From a virus: DNA of 36,501 nt. Every line of letters starts with the position of its first letter. Position 1 is the stretch's first letter. Under the pieces are notes generated by a model that saw only the letters and a list, made by a program, of their open reading frames with translations, searched no databases and had not been told where the DNA came from. Location of the stretch: the IMG/VR virus record IMGVR_UViG_3300044678_002107, positions 1-36,501 of that record. The stretch is one strand, 5' to 3'. The position numbers were made by a program, and so were the translations under genes. This document shows, one piece after another, positions 13,378 to 21,677 of the stretch.

Positions 13378-15005
13378 TGCCGATTCGCCGCACACCTCCT
13401 GCTGCCGTGTCTGCTGCCGCCCGTCGTGGCCTGAAGCTCTACGAGGACGGCAAGGGCGGCGACGGGCTCAAGCCCGAGACGGTTCGCCGCGCTCGCTCCA
13501 TCGCTGCAGGCGAGGCGCAGAGCGTCGAATGGTTGACGGTCGAAGCGCCCGCATGGTTCGCGCGGCACGACAAGACGCGACCCGAGGACGGGACCGCCGA
13601 TTCGCCGTGGCTGACCGCGTGGCTTCTGTGGGGTGGCAACCCCGGCCGCGCATGGGCCGACCGCGAGAAAGCCCGGCGCGCGACGCTGGAAGAGAAAGGG
13701 GAAACCCTGATGGCGATGACCATTCCGACGAGCGACGGGCAGAGCCTCGGCGATTTCCTCGAGGAGTTGCGCGACGCGGTGACCATGCGTCTGCGCGGCC
13801 TCGCCCCGATGGGCTCCGACCCGTGGATTCGCATTGAAGAGGACAGCATCACGGGCGAGTCCGTGGTCGGCGAGGTCTGCGGCACCGGCGAGGACATGTA
13901 CTACCGCATGAGCTACAGCCGCAGCGAGGACGGGCGCTTGGTCCTGTCCGAGCCCGTGCGCGTCGACGAGGTTACGACCTACGTGGACGCCCCCGGCCCG
14001 CTGCCTCTCTCCGCTGTGCTCTGTGAGATGGCCCCGGTGCACGCTCCTGCCGCCGAGGGCCTGGTGCGGGGCAAGGTCGCGCAGCTCATGCGCGTCGGCC
14101 CGCTTCACGACGCCTACACCGGCGCGCATCTGCTCGACGTGACGGACGAACTGCTTGCGTCCATCGTCACCGCGGCCGGCGCCGGGTTCTCCATCCCCAT
14201 CGACTACGCGCACGCCCTCTATGGCGCGCAGGCAGGCGGCACCGACGCCGCGGCCGTGCCTCTGTATGGCCGAGTGACCGCGCTTGAGCACCGTCCCGGC
14301 GACGGCCTCTATGGCGTTCCCGAGTACACCGCGGCCGGCGCTGCGATGCTCGGCGCGAACCCGGGGCTTCTCTTCTTCTCGCCCACGCTGGTCGGCACTA
14401 TGCACGACCCGGCGACGGGCAAGCCGCTCGGGCGCGGGCTCCATTCCGTGAGCCTGACCCCGACGCCGCGGCAGAACAACATCGACTCACTGGCCCTCGC
14501 ACGGGCCGCAGCCGGGGCCGAGAGCCCCAAAGGAGGCCCCATGGGGCTCAAAGATGGGGCCGGCACCGACAAGCCGGCCGACGTGGTGCAGCTCTCGCGC
14601 ACCGAGCACGATGCCCTCGTGCTCGCCCGCACCGAGCGCGACACCTTCAAGGCCAAGGCCGACGCCGCCGAGGCCGACGTGCTGTCCCTTGCGCAGCGCC
14701 TCGACGCGGTGGAGAAGGCCCGGCACGCCGAGGCCGTCGCCGCTGAGGTCAAGGGCTATGAGGCCAAGGGTCACATCGTGCCCGACGGCCTGAAGGCCGC
14801 CGTGGTGACGATGAGCGCCGAGGTCCGCGCGTGCGTGCTCGGCTCGACCGAGAAGCGCGCGGTGGTGGCCCTCGGCCACGGGCAGACGGCCGAGGCGGTG
14901 GACCTCGATTCGCCCGACGCCATCCGCGCCGCGGTCAAGCTCTCCCGTGAGAAGGGTCTCGACTTCAACGCCGCCCGCGCGGCCATCGCCGAGGGCAAGG
15001 TCTGA
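13377..15005 (+). CDS. Head maturation protease/scaffold fusion, Mu gpI-like
   Basis: This 542-residue protein begins at ATG 13377 in a TGATG overlap. Residues about 1-110 (ARRGLKLYEDGKGG, WFARHDKTRPEDG, AWLLWGGNPGRAWADREKA) form a small domain that I know from other phage structural proteins, usually recognised by its FARH and LWGG-x-x-G-x-x-W-A motifs. A middle segment follows. From about 215 to 370 it resembles the Mu gpI prohead protease: IPIDYAHALYG, then PEYTAAGAAMLGANPGLLFFSP and SLTPTPRQNNIDSLALA. The C-terminal 154 residues are a charged, alanine-rich helical scaffold that can also be made from an internal start (14541). It would assemble and then degrade the scaffold inside the prohead. 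Confidence 0.85.
   Translation: MPIRRTPPAAVSAAARRGLKLYEDGKGGDGLKPETVRRARSIAAGEAQSVEWLTVEAPAWFARHDKTRPEDGTADSPWLTAWLLWGGNPGRAWADREKARRATLEEKGETLMAMTIPTSDGQSLGDFLEELRDAVTMRLRGLAPMGSDPWIRIEEDSITGESVVGEVCGTGEDMYYRMSYSRSEDGRLVLSEPVRVDEVTTYVDAPGPLPLSAVLCEMAPVHAPAAEGLVRGKVAQLMRVGPLHDAYTGAHLLDVTDELLASIVTAAGAGFSIPIDYAHALYGAQAGGTDAAAVPLYGRVTALEHRPGDGLYGVPEYTAAGAAMLGANPGLLFFSPTLVGTMHDPATGKPLGRGLHSVSLTPTPRQNNIDSLALARAAAGAESPKGGPMGLKDGAGTDKPADVVQLSRTEHDALVLARTERDTFKAKADAAEADVLSLAQRLDAVEKARHAEAVAAEVKGYEAKGHIVPDGLKAAVVTMSAEVRACVLGSTEKRAVVALGHGQTAEAVDLDSPDAIRAAVKLSREKGLDFNAARAAIAEGKV
14541..15005 (+). CDS. Nested in-frame scaffold protein (internal start)
   Basis: ATG 14541 lies in frame inside the protease gene and is preceded by AAAGGAGG (14529-14536), the strongest ribosome site in the head region, with a 4-base spacer. 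The product would be 154 residues: a short linker, then a coiled-coil-like alanine/glutamate/lysine helix (ALVLARTERDTFKAKADAAE...) typical of scaffolding proteins. Mu gpZ in gpI and lambda Nu3 in C are precedents for nested scaffolds made in excess of the protease. The internal start is inferred from sequence only. Confidence 0.7.
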   Translation: MGLKDGAGTDKPADVVQLSRTEHDALVLARTERDTFKAKADAAEADVLSLAQRLDAVEKARHAEAVAAEVKGYEAKGHIVPDGLKAAVVTMSAEVRACVLGSTEKRAVVALGHGQTAEAVDLDSPDAIRAAVKLSREKGLDFNAARAAIAEGKV

Positions 15006-15007
15006 AC

Positions 15008-15412
15008 ATGTACACCGACAACGGGTGCATCGAGCGAATCTGCATCGCGGACGGCGCCATCACGGCGCGTCACGCGCTCAAGGTGACCGGGCAGTCGGGT
15101 GGCGTCCTGACGGTCGCGCAGGCGACCGCGGCCACGGACCTCTTCTTCGGGTTCGCCCGCGAGACGGTCGCGACCGGCAAGACGCTGCGCGTGGCCATCT
15201 CCGGAGTCTGCGAGGCCGTCGCCAACGGCGCCATCACGGCGGGCACGCACAACCTGCTCTCCGTGACGTCGGACGGCGAGGTCGAGCCCTACGCGGTCGG
15301 CGACTACCCCTGCGCCAAGTTCCTCGGCTCCAAGAAGTCGAGCGCGACCGCCGCTGCCAACGACGTGATCGATGTGCTCATCGTTCACGGCTTCATCGAC
15401 ACCATCGTGTAA
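15008..15412 (+). CDS. Head decoration protein-like
   Basis: A 134-residue protein between scaffold and capsid, the usual place of a capsid-stabilising (gpD/DUF2190-like) protein. It is beta-rich, with G/A-rich strands: ITARHALKVTGQSGGVLTVA, LRVAISGVCEAVANGAITAG, LLSVTSDGEVEPYAVGDYPC, then a C-terminal strand DVIDVLIVHGF. The capacity to replace early-adaptation capsid ions with recyclable surface subunits is typical of the fold, so it probably trimerises on the capsid. Two bases separate it from the upstream stop. Confidence 0.75.
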   Translation: MYTDNGCIERICIADGAITARHALKVTGQSGGVLTVAQATAATDLFFGFARETVATGKTLRVAISGVCEAVANGAITAGTHNLLSVTSDGEVEPYAVGDYPCAKFLGSKKSSATAAANDVIDVLIVHGFIDTIV

Positions 15413-15425
15413 GGGAGGCTGACCA

Positions 15426-16457
15426 ATGCCCGTTTCCTACTCCAGTTACCGGCCGGTCGACCCCGTTTACACGGGGTTCCTGGCCACCACGGCGCCGGTG
15501 CAGTCCTTCGTGGGCCGCCTCGCCACGCCCCGAATCAGCGTCGACAACCCGGCCTTCATCGGCAAGGTCTTCGTCGACACGCACACCACGGGCATGGGCA
15601 CGCCGCAGTCCCTCGTGGCGACGCCCGGCGCCCCGCTGCCGACCATCACGACCGCGGACCCCGCGACCGTGACCTACACCTGCGTGCCCTACGGCCTCAA
15701 GAGCAACGGCATCCCGAAGCTCAGCGCGGCCCGGTCGCAGCTTCCGGTCGACCTCGTGCAGCGCGAGCTCCGCATCCTGCGTGACTCGCTCGCCGCCGCC
15801 GAAGAGATTCGGTACGCGACTCTCTACCAGACCACGGGCAACTTCACGACCACGGCTGCGTGCTCGGCCCTCGCGACCGGCATCAAGTGGAACGCGGCCG
15901 GCGCGCAGCCGCTCGCCGACCTCCGCGGGTACCTGGACACCGTGCGGCAGGCCGCGCACGGGAACGACGTCAACGCCATCATCCTGCCGCACAGCGTGGC
16001 GGTGGCGATGGGCAGCAGTGCCGAGATGCGCGGGGTGTACTACGGCACGGCGGCCGGGCTCGCGTCCGCGTCGCTGTCGATGGGCGTCGCCGACGTCGTG
16101 GCCGCGCTGCAGAATGCCCTCGGCGTCAAGGTCTACATCGGCAAGGGCCGGAAGAACACCGCCAACTTCGGCCAGAGCCACACCGAGGCGGAAATCTGGA
16201 CGGATACCGTCTGGGTTGGCTGCCTCGCCGCCGACGCCGTGGCCGATGGCGCCAGCGTCCGCACCCTCGCGACCGCGACGCTCGCCGTCGACGAGATGTC
16301 CATCATGGGCGGCCTCGGCGACCTCGGTTACCTCTCGGCCGGCGTGGACGAGATTTCGCCGAGCATGGGCAACGTTTGGGTTCCCTACGTGCAGCACTCC
16401 TGCGCGGAGCTCGTGGTCAGCGCCGACCTCGGCGCCACCATCACGGACTGCCTCTAA
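15426..16457 (+). CDS. Major capsid protein
   Basis: A 343-residue protein following the decoration gene and preceded by GGGAGG 8-13 bases upstream. The succession N-arm, spine-helix-like region (QLPVDLVQRELRILRDSLAAAEEIRYATLYQ, about 100-140), P-domain, and A-domain-like strand (VKVYIGKGRKNTANF, TEAEIWTDTVWVG) fits an HK97-fold capsid of the lambda gpE/Mu gpT kind. There is no separate delta-domain, in line with a dedicated nested scaffold. Function is inferred from length, composition and position. Confidence 0.85.
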   Translation: MPVSYSSYRPVDPVYTGFLATTAPVQSFVGRLATPRISVDNPAFIGKVFVDTHTTGMGTPQSLVATPGAPLPTITTADPATVTYTCVPYGLKSNGIPKLSAARSQLPVDLVQRELRILRDSLAAAEEIRYATLYQTTGNFTTTAACSALATGIKWNAAGAQPLADLRGYLDTVRQAAHGNDVNAIILPHSVAVAMGSSAEMRGVYYGTAAGLASASLSMGVADVVAALQNALGVKVYIGKGRKNTANFGQSHTEAEIWTDTVWVGCLAADAVADGASVRTLATATLAVDEMSIMGGLGDLGYLSAGVDEISPSMGNVWVPYVQHSCAELVVSADLGATITDCL

Positions 16458-16458
16458 G

Positions 16459-16719
16459 ATGCGCGCCCGCTTCCTCCCCGAGCACCCCGGCGCGGTCTGC
16501 TACGTCGGACGGGTTCCCGTCCGCGCAGGCGAGACATGCGACGCGACCGCGGAGGAAGTGGCACGCATCGCCGGCCTCATCCCTTGCGACGAAGCCGCGG
16601 CAGCCGCTGCGGACTTCATCGCCGCCATCAGTGTGGCGACCCCGCACAACCCCGAAACCCCCGACGCTCCGGCCCCCGCGCCGGTCAAGCGTGGCCGCAA
16701 GGCCAAGGGCGAGGGCTGA
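16459..16719 (+). CDS. Small head-region protein
   Basis: An 86-residue protein that starts right after the capsid stop (ATG 16459) and ends with a flexible, proline/alanine tail closing in KRGRKAKGEG. The first half (FLPEHPGAVCYVGRVPVRAGETCDATAEE) is a small beta-rich domain. Proteins of this size and basic tail often follow capsid genes and may be minor head or completion factors. No family recognised. Confidence 0.68.
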   Translation: MRARFLPEHPGAVCYVGRVPVRAGETCDATAEEVARIAGLIPCDEAAAAAADFIAAISVATPHNPETPDAPAPAPVKRGRKAKGEG

Positions 16720-16720
16720 A

Positions 16721-17686
16721 ATGACGGCAGACCTCCACGCTTGTGCGTCGGGGCCTGTCGTCCCGTTTCTTGACGCTCTGACCCTGGAGCAGCCCGGCCC
16801 CGGCGCACCCCGCGTGCCCGAGGCCGTGCGCCGATGGATGGCAGAGCGCGACGCGATTGCACAGGATGCAGGCGCGGGCGTCGAAAACGCGCTCCAGCGA
16901 CTCGCAGACGGCCTCGGCAGTGCTCTCCTTGATTGGATCGAGCGCGGCGAGGGCGGCGACGTTCGCGGGCGTGTCCTGGCCATGAGCCTCGACGACGCGT
17001 TGACCATCATCGACGACGTGAACGACGGCGAACTGCCCATCTTGGCCGAAGCCCGCGAACAGTGGGCGGGCGAGTTGCGCAAGCTCGCGGACATGGCGCT
17101 GACCAACACGGCCGAAGCCGCGGGCCTGCCTCTCGCCGGCCTCGACGTCGAAGGGTGGACGGCCGTTCAGCGCGGCGCCCTCGAAAACGCTGCGTCGGCG
17201 TGGGACACGAACATCCGGCGCATCCTCGGCGATGCCCTGTTGCGCTCGTCGTCCGAGGCCATCTACGCGACGCCCGACGCCGTGCGTCAGCGCATCGTCG
17301 ACATGGTGACCGACCTCACGCCGCAGATGGTGACCGAGGCGCGCACGGCAACCGCGGCCTACGACCGCATCATCAGCAACACCATTGCCGACGAGGTCGA
17401 CCCCGAAGGTGATGTGTTCCTGTGGGTCTACTCTGGTCCGGTCGACGGCTTGCAGCGCCCGTTCTGCGTCGGCGCGACCGGCCTTGCGTTCACGCGCGAC
17501 CAGGTGGCGCAACTCCGAAACAAGACCCCAGGGATGCCCGTCGCGGACTTCTGCGGCGGGTACAACTGCCGGCACCAGTGGCTTCACATGCTGCCGGGGC
17601 AGGCCGACCGCGCCGGATTCAAGCGCGCGACCGCCGTTGACATCGCGCTCATCAACGCGCCGTCGCTGAAGAAGGGGCGCCGATGA
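16721..17686 (+). CDS. MuF-like minor head protein
   Basis: A 321-residue protein. The long N-terminal helical region (about 1-220) leads to a C-terminal MuF-type domain. There YSGPVDGLQRPFC (about 236-248) and FCGGYNCRHQW (about 276-286) give the conserved Cys/His set of the SPP1 gp7/Mu gpF C-terminal domain. In relatives this minor protein binds the portal and helps DNA entry or exit. It is unusual that it lies after the capsid gene rather than beside the portal. Its start is one base after the previous stop, and it overlaps the next gene by four. Confidence 0.86.
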   Translation: MTADLHACASGPVVPFLDALTLEQPGPGAPRVPEAVRRWMAERDAIAQDAGAGVENALQRLADGLGSALLDWIERGEGGDVRGRVLAMSLDDALTIIDDVNDGELPILAEAREQWAGELRKLADMALTNTAEAAGLPLAGLDVEGWTAVQRGALENAASAWDTNIRRILGDALLRSSSEAIYATPDAVRQRIVDMVTDLTPQMVTEARTATAAYDRIISNTIADEVDPEGDVFLWVYSGPVDGLQRPFCVGATGLAFTRDQVAQLRNKTPGMPVADFCGGYNCRHQWLHMLPGQADRAGFKRATAVDIALINAPSLKKGRR

Positions 17687-18702
17687 CTGCTCGCCGATAC
17701 GCCGCAAGCAACGACTTCAGCTTCATCTGGACGCCGCCGCACCCCAACGCGCGTGCGACCTCGGCGTCGCTGTCCATCTACTACGCGGCGGCGACGCAGA
17801 CGGTCGCGCTCACGCAGCGGGCAATGGACGAAATCGTCTCCATCAGCAGCGACCGCAAGTCCATCACGCTCGCGGACACGGCGACCGATTTCGCGCTCCC
17901 CGGCATCCTCCCGGTCCCTGCGCTCATCAGCTACGGCCCGTCCTCGCAGGTCCCCGTGCGCGTTCTGCGCATGGTGTCGCAGACCGAAGCAGCGTTCGTG
18001 GTCGAGTTGTCGGAGCCTTTGCCCCACACCATCGCATCGGGCGGCGTCGTGGCGTGGCAGGTCTGGTCGGTCACGCGCACGGCTCCGGCGACCATCCAAG
18101 GCCCGGTGCGGTACGCGGTCTCGTGGGAAGGCGTGGTCGACGGCCTCACCGCGCCGGACCCCATCGTCGACGAGGGCCTGCTCTACATCGTCCGCGCCCC
18201 GTTCTCGACCGGGCTCACGTCCGCGCGCCTCGTCGCGTCGTCGCCGTGGCTCGCGCAGCACATCCCGCCCGGCCAATCCTCGTGGGCGCCGCAGATTGAG
18301 ATTGCGCAGGACACGCTGATTCAGCGCGTGGTGGCCATCTTGCCCGAGGGCCGCACGATTCAGGACGTGACCGGGCAGCAGTTCCGCAACGCGCACGCCA
18401 TGGAGACGCGGCTGCTCGTGATGCGCGGGCTTCAAGAGGCCGGCGCCAATCGCCGCGACCAAATCGAGCAGCTTGAGCGCGACATCACGGCCGAGTTCGA
18501 CCGCATTTCCAAAGCAGGCGTCGAGTGGGTCGATACGGACGGTGACGGCGTGGTCGACGCGGGCGAATCGAACGTCACGCCGGGCCGCGTGTCGCTGCGG
18601 GCGTTCACCACGCGGTCGAGCATCATCGACGCATCGGACTCGGACGCGGTGACGCGCACGCCGTTCACGCGGTTCCGCTCTGACGAATGGCGTGAACGAT
18701 GA
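17683..18702 (+). CDS. Head-region structural protein with EF-hand-like calcium loop
   Basis: A 339-residue protein between the MuF-like and connector genes. Residues 1 to about 200 are beta-rich, then there is a helical segment (about 215-275, with ERDITAEFDRI). Positions 284-295 form a perfect EF-hand/dockerin-type loop, D-T-D-G-D-G-V-V-D-A-G-E, with ligands at 1, 3, 5, 9 and 12. The tail then runs on to residue 339. Such loops bind calcium in other proteins, which would suit a virion protein that needs Ca2+ for assembly or adsorption. Precise role unknown. It overlaps both neighbours by four bases. Confidence 0.72.
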   Translation: MTARRYAASNDFSFIWTPPHPNARATSASLSIYYAAATQTVALTQRAMDEIVSISSDRKSITLADTATDFALPGILPVPALISYGPSSQVPVRVLRMVSQTEAAFVVELSEPLPHTIASGGVVAWQVWSVTRTAPATIQGPVRYAVSWEGVVDGLTAPDPIVDEGLLYIVRAPFSTGLTSARLVASSPWLAQHIPPGQSSWAPQIEIAQDTLIQRVVAILPEGRTIQDVTGQQFRNAHAMETRLLVMRGLQEAGANRRDQIEQLERDITAEFDRISKAGVEWVDTDGDGVVDAGESNVTPGRVSLRAFTTRSSIIDASDSDAVTRTPFTRFRSDEWRER

Positions 18703-19349
18703 GCCTCCGCGTCATCCACACTGGCGAGCGCACGCCCGAATTCGTCTGGACGTCGGAACACATGCGCCGCTTCGCCGTGCTCATGCGCGACCATCTCGTC
18801 CGGCGCACCTTCGACCGCGGTGTCGGCGTGGACGGGCAGCCGTTCGCCAAGTACAGCACGCGGCCGCTCAAGGTCTACAGCCGCTCGCAGGCGTCGCGCG
18901 CCCTCGGCGGCGTCTCGACCCCCGGCCCGGGCGCAGGCCTGCGCGGTGGCATCGAATTCGAGTGGGTCAAAGGGCCGAAGAAGCCGGGTGGCGGATACGA
19001 CTCGTCGCGCATTGGCGACGTGGCCGGCAAGTTCTACGTCGGCGGGTACGCCGAATACAAAGACGCCAACCGCAAGGGCCTGACCAACTCGGCGGGCCGC
19101 GTCGGCACGGGCGTTGACCTCACTCTCTCAGGCCGTCTCTCGCGTTCTGTCCGCGTCATCTCGTCGACCCGCACGCAGGCCACCATCGGCATCACGGGCG
19201 AGGCTCAGGTCTACGGCGCGCGGGTCGATGGTGACCGGCAGTTCATGGGCTTCAGCGATGCAGACCACGCCGAGGGGCAGCTCATCCTCGCCGAGATGAT
19301 GACCATGGCACAGCGCAAGGCCGCAGGGGGTTCCCGTGGCTCTCTCTGA
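18699..19349 (+). CDS. Tail completion/connector protein, Mu gpG-like
   Basis: A 216-residue protein with a pattern I associate with the phage virion-morphogenesis (Mu gpG, HK97 gp10) group: an N-terminal helix FVWTSEHMRRFAVLMRDHLV, a glycine-rich variable middle, and a C-terminal DLTLSGRLSRSVRVISS strand-turn, QATIGITGEAQVYGARVD and RQFMGFSDADHAEG. Members cap or join the tail to the head. ATG 18699 overlaps the previous stop (ATGA). Confidence 0.75.
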   Translation: MSLRVIHTGERTPEFVWTSEHMRRFAVLMRDHLVRRTFDRGVGVDGQPFAKYSTRPLKVYSRSQASRALGGVSTPGPGAGLRGGIEFEWVKGPKKPGGGYDSSRIGDVAGKFYVGGYAEYKDANRKGLTNSAGRVGTGVDLTLSGRLSRSVRVISSTRTQATIGITGEAQVYGARVDGDRQFMGFSDADHAEGQLILAEMMTMAQRKAAGGSRGSL

Positions 19350-19794
19350 CGTCCTGAACGGCGTCGCCGCCGTCATCGCAGCGCTGACCCCGACCGTACA
19401 GGCCGGCGTCCCGTTCACCCGGCGCGCGGTCGAGACGCCCGTGGGCATCGACGAAATCGCGTTCATGGTGGCCCGCGCCTTCGAGGTCATCCCCCTCGGC
19501 GCGGTCTACGAGGGGCCGATGATTCGCCTCCCGTCCGCCGCCTACGTGCGCCACGGGTGCGCCGTCCGCGTCTGCTACGCCCGTGCCGCATTCCGCAGCG
19601 AGACAGAGCGCGCTGACGCCATGGCCCGTGACGGAGCGGCCATCATCGGCGCCCTGCGGACGGCGACCAACTGGTCAACGTTCGCGCACTACATCACGCC
19701 CGAACAGCCGGAGCGCGCCGAAGCCATCGGCAACAGCGGCGAGTCCATCGGGTCGATTCTCCAAATCCAGTTCCTCGCAGAGTGGGAGGTCTAA
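19336..19794 (+). CDS. Tail terminator-like protein
   Basis: A 152-residue protein from GTG 19336, which overlaps the connector gene by 14 bases. The small alpha/beta pattern (LNGVAAVIAALTPTVQAG, FMVARAFEVIPLGA, RVCYARAAFRSETERADAMARDGAAIIGAL, IQFLAEWEV) and its position just before the tube protein suit the tail terminator (lambda gpU-like), which stops tube growth. The assignment is positional. Confidence 0.65.
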   Translation: MALSDVLNGVAAVIAALTPTVQAGVPFTRRAVETPVGIDEIAFMVARAFEVIPLGAVYEGPMIRLPSAAYVRHGCAVRVCYARAAFRSETERADAMARDGAAIIGALRTATNWSTFAHYITPEQPERAEAIGNSGESIGSILQIQFLAEWEV

Positions 19795-21132
19795 ATGCCC
19801 GGCATCAACGACGGCGCAACGTGCATGATTGCGGCGGAATCCGCCTTCGGCTCCATCGACGCGACCGACGCGCGGGCGCTGGACGACACGACGATTGCGG
19901 GCCTTACCGCCCGTTCGGTGAAAATCACCATCGACTCGTTCGCCAACGCCGCGGGTGCGCTGCGACAGGTGGCCTACGACCGCTCTGACGTGACGCTCTC
20001 GGGCGGCATGTCGCAGGCCCGGGTCGAAGCCGCGGTGAACGCTTCGGGGCCGGTCAAGCGCCTCGTGGGCACCGTGAGCATGGAAGGCGAGTTGCGCGGC
20101 TTCGGCGCCCTGTCGCCGAGCAATACCGCCTTTGGCTTGCTGATGGCCTCCGGGTGCGCGGCGACCATTCGCACGCCGGGGACGAGCGCGACCGGGACTT
20201 ACATCTCGGCCAACACGTTCTCCACGCCGAGCCCGGGCAACGACGCGACCATCGCGGTCGGCGACATCATCGCGGTCACGCAGGCGGACGGGACCTATCG
20301 CTTCGTCAAGGTGACGAGCAAGGTCGACGCGGGCGCCACCAACACCATCACGACCCTGGAGCCCCACGGCATCGCGGCGGCCGGCACCGCGACCGTCCGT
20401 CAGTGTCACATGTGGTACCCGGCGCGCGGTGGGTCGGTGGGCTCGTCGGTGGTCGCTCAGTTCGCGCTCGCCGATGCCGCTCAGACGCTCATCGGCGTCG
20501 GCGGCCGGATGAAGAGCATGGAAGTCATGCGCACCGGCGCGAGCTCGCTCGCATGGCGCGCAGAGGTCGAGTTTCCCGACGGCGAGTATCGGGCGGCAGC
20601 GGTCATCACGGCCGCCGAACCGTTCCCCATGGGCGCGGCGTCCGGCGCGACGACCCCGCTCGTGACCCTCGTCGCGCCCATGCTCGTGACCGAGGACCAT
20701 GCCGGCGACGCGGCCCCGTGGTCGGGCACCGCAGCGGCGCTCCCGGCGCGCACGTGGTCGGCGAAAATCGTCAACGACCTGCAGCCGGTGGCGGACCAGG
20801 CCACGCGCAGCGGTCGCAGCGAGACGGCAGTGACCGCGACGAACCTTGAGGGGTCGTTCACGCAGACGGCCCCGACGAGCGGCGCGGACTGGCGCGAAGT
20901 CCTGCGCCTCGGCGAGAAGCGTTCGGTCGGCTTCACGGCGGCCGGAGCCAACGCGGCCGGGAACGGGTGTTGCGTGTGGGTGGGCGCGGCGGAGGTCGCC
21001 GCGGATCCCGGCGTGACGTTCGCGCCGACCGACAAGACGCAGGAGGTCAGCTTTCGGGCCGGTGACTACACCGGCGACAACGGGTCGAGCGGCGCCTGCA
21101 ACCTGGAATTCGTCCTCGCGTTCACGGCCTGA
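19795..21132 (+). CDS. Major tail tube protein
   Basis: A 445-residue beta-rich protein after the terminator-like gene and before the tail chaperones, the standard place of the tube protein. It starts MPGINDGATCMIAAESAFGS. Strand patterns TARSVKITIDSFANAAG, VKRLVGTVSMEGELRGF and VGDIIAVTQADGTYRFVKVT suggest a tube fold with an inserted domain. Residues about 325-445 (TAVTATNLEGSF...RAGDYTGDNGSSGACNLEFVLAF) look like an additional surface domain. At about 445 residues it is longer than typical tubes. Confidence 0.76.
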   Translation: MPGINDGATCMIAAESAFGSIDATDARALDDTTIAGLTARSVKITIDSFANAAGALRQVAYDRSDVTLSGGMSQARVEAAVNASGPVKRLVGTVSMEGELRGFGALSPSNTAFGLLMASGCAATIRTPGTSATGTYISANTFSTPSPGNDATIAVGDIIAVTQADGTYRFVKVTSKVDAGATNTITTLEPHGIAAAGTATVRQCHMWYPARGGSVGSSVVAQFALADAAQTLIGVGGRMKSMEVMRTGASSLAWRAEVEFPDGEYRAAAVITAAEPFPMGAASGATTPLVTLVAPMLVTEDHAGDAAPWSGTAAALPARTWSAKIVNDLQPVADQATRSGRSETAVTATNLEGSFTQTAPTSGADWREVLRLGEKRSVGFTAAGANAAGNGCCVWVGAAEVAADPGVTFAPTDKTQEVSFRAGDYTGDNGSSGACNLEFVLAFTA

Positions 21133-21143
21133 CGGGAGTTCCC

Positions 21144-21677
21144 ATGGCATTCAAGCGCGCACACAGGACCGGGCAAATCACGGTCCTGCCCCTGCTCTCC
21201 GACCCCGAGTATCGCGAGCGTCGGCTCGCTCGCATTCTCGCCGGCACCCCGGCCGAGGAAATCGAGGCCGAGGAGGACCGATTCCGGTCTACGCTTGACC
21301 CCACCTGCCTCCGAGCCGACCTCTCCGGTGTCTGCCGCGTCACGCTGCGGGCGCTCTCGGGCGAGGCGTTCGCGCAGGCCGAGGAGCATGCGGCATTGGC
21401 CTCGGCGTCGCTCAGCGACCCCAAGGCGCGCGCCGTTCGCTACTCGGGGGCCTACATCATGGGCGTCCTCGAGCGCGCCATCGTGGACAGCGGTATCGAA
21501 GGCATCCCGGCCGTCACCACGGGCCGCTTCCCGCTCGACACCTTGCACGGCCCGGGCGGCATCGGCGCGCACTGGCCGGCATACTCCGCGGAGGTCTTCG
21601 GCCTTGCGCACGCGTGGTCCCACATGGGGGAATCGGTCGGCTCGTCCTGCGCGCCCTTGTCCGACGGGCCGACCTAA
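21144..21677 (+). CDS. Tail assembly chaperone (short product)
   Basis: A 177-residue protein located between tube and tape measure. It is rich in helices (DPEYRERRLARILAGTPAEEIEAEEDRFR), begins 11 bases after the tube stop, and ends at TAA 21677. A second open frame in -1 begins before its end, the classic G/GT arrangement of long-tailed phages. Most product should terminate here; a fraction should shift at or near 21626-21632. It is thought to keep the tape measure unfolded until the tube polymerises around it. Confidence 0.75.
   Translation: MAFKRAHRTGQITVLPLLSDPEYRERRLARILAGTPAEEIEAEEDRFRSTLDPTCLRADLSGVCRVTLRALSGEAFAQAEEHAALASASLSDPKARAVRYSGAYIMGVLERAIVDSGIEGIPAVTTGRFPLDTLHGPGGIGAHWPAYSAEVFGLAHAWSHMGESVGSSCAPLSDGPT

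Noticed and set aside
11836-13395. 519-codon open frame opposite the portal gene
   Set aside because: It is antisense to a recognisable portal, has low-complexity Arg/Ala/Gly-rich product, and reflects GC-rich third positions.
19675-21150. 491-codon open frame opposite the tail tube gene
   Set aside because: The sense strand encodes a plausible tube protein with coupled neighbours; the antisense product is compositionally a shadow.
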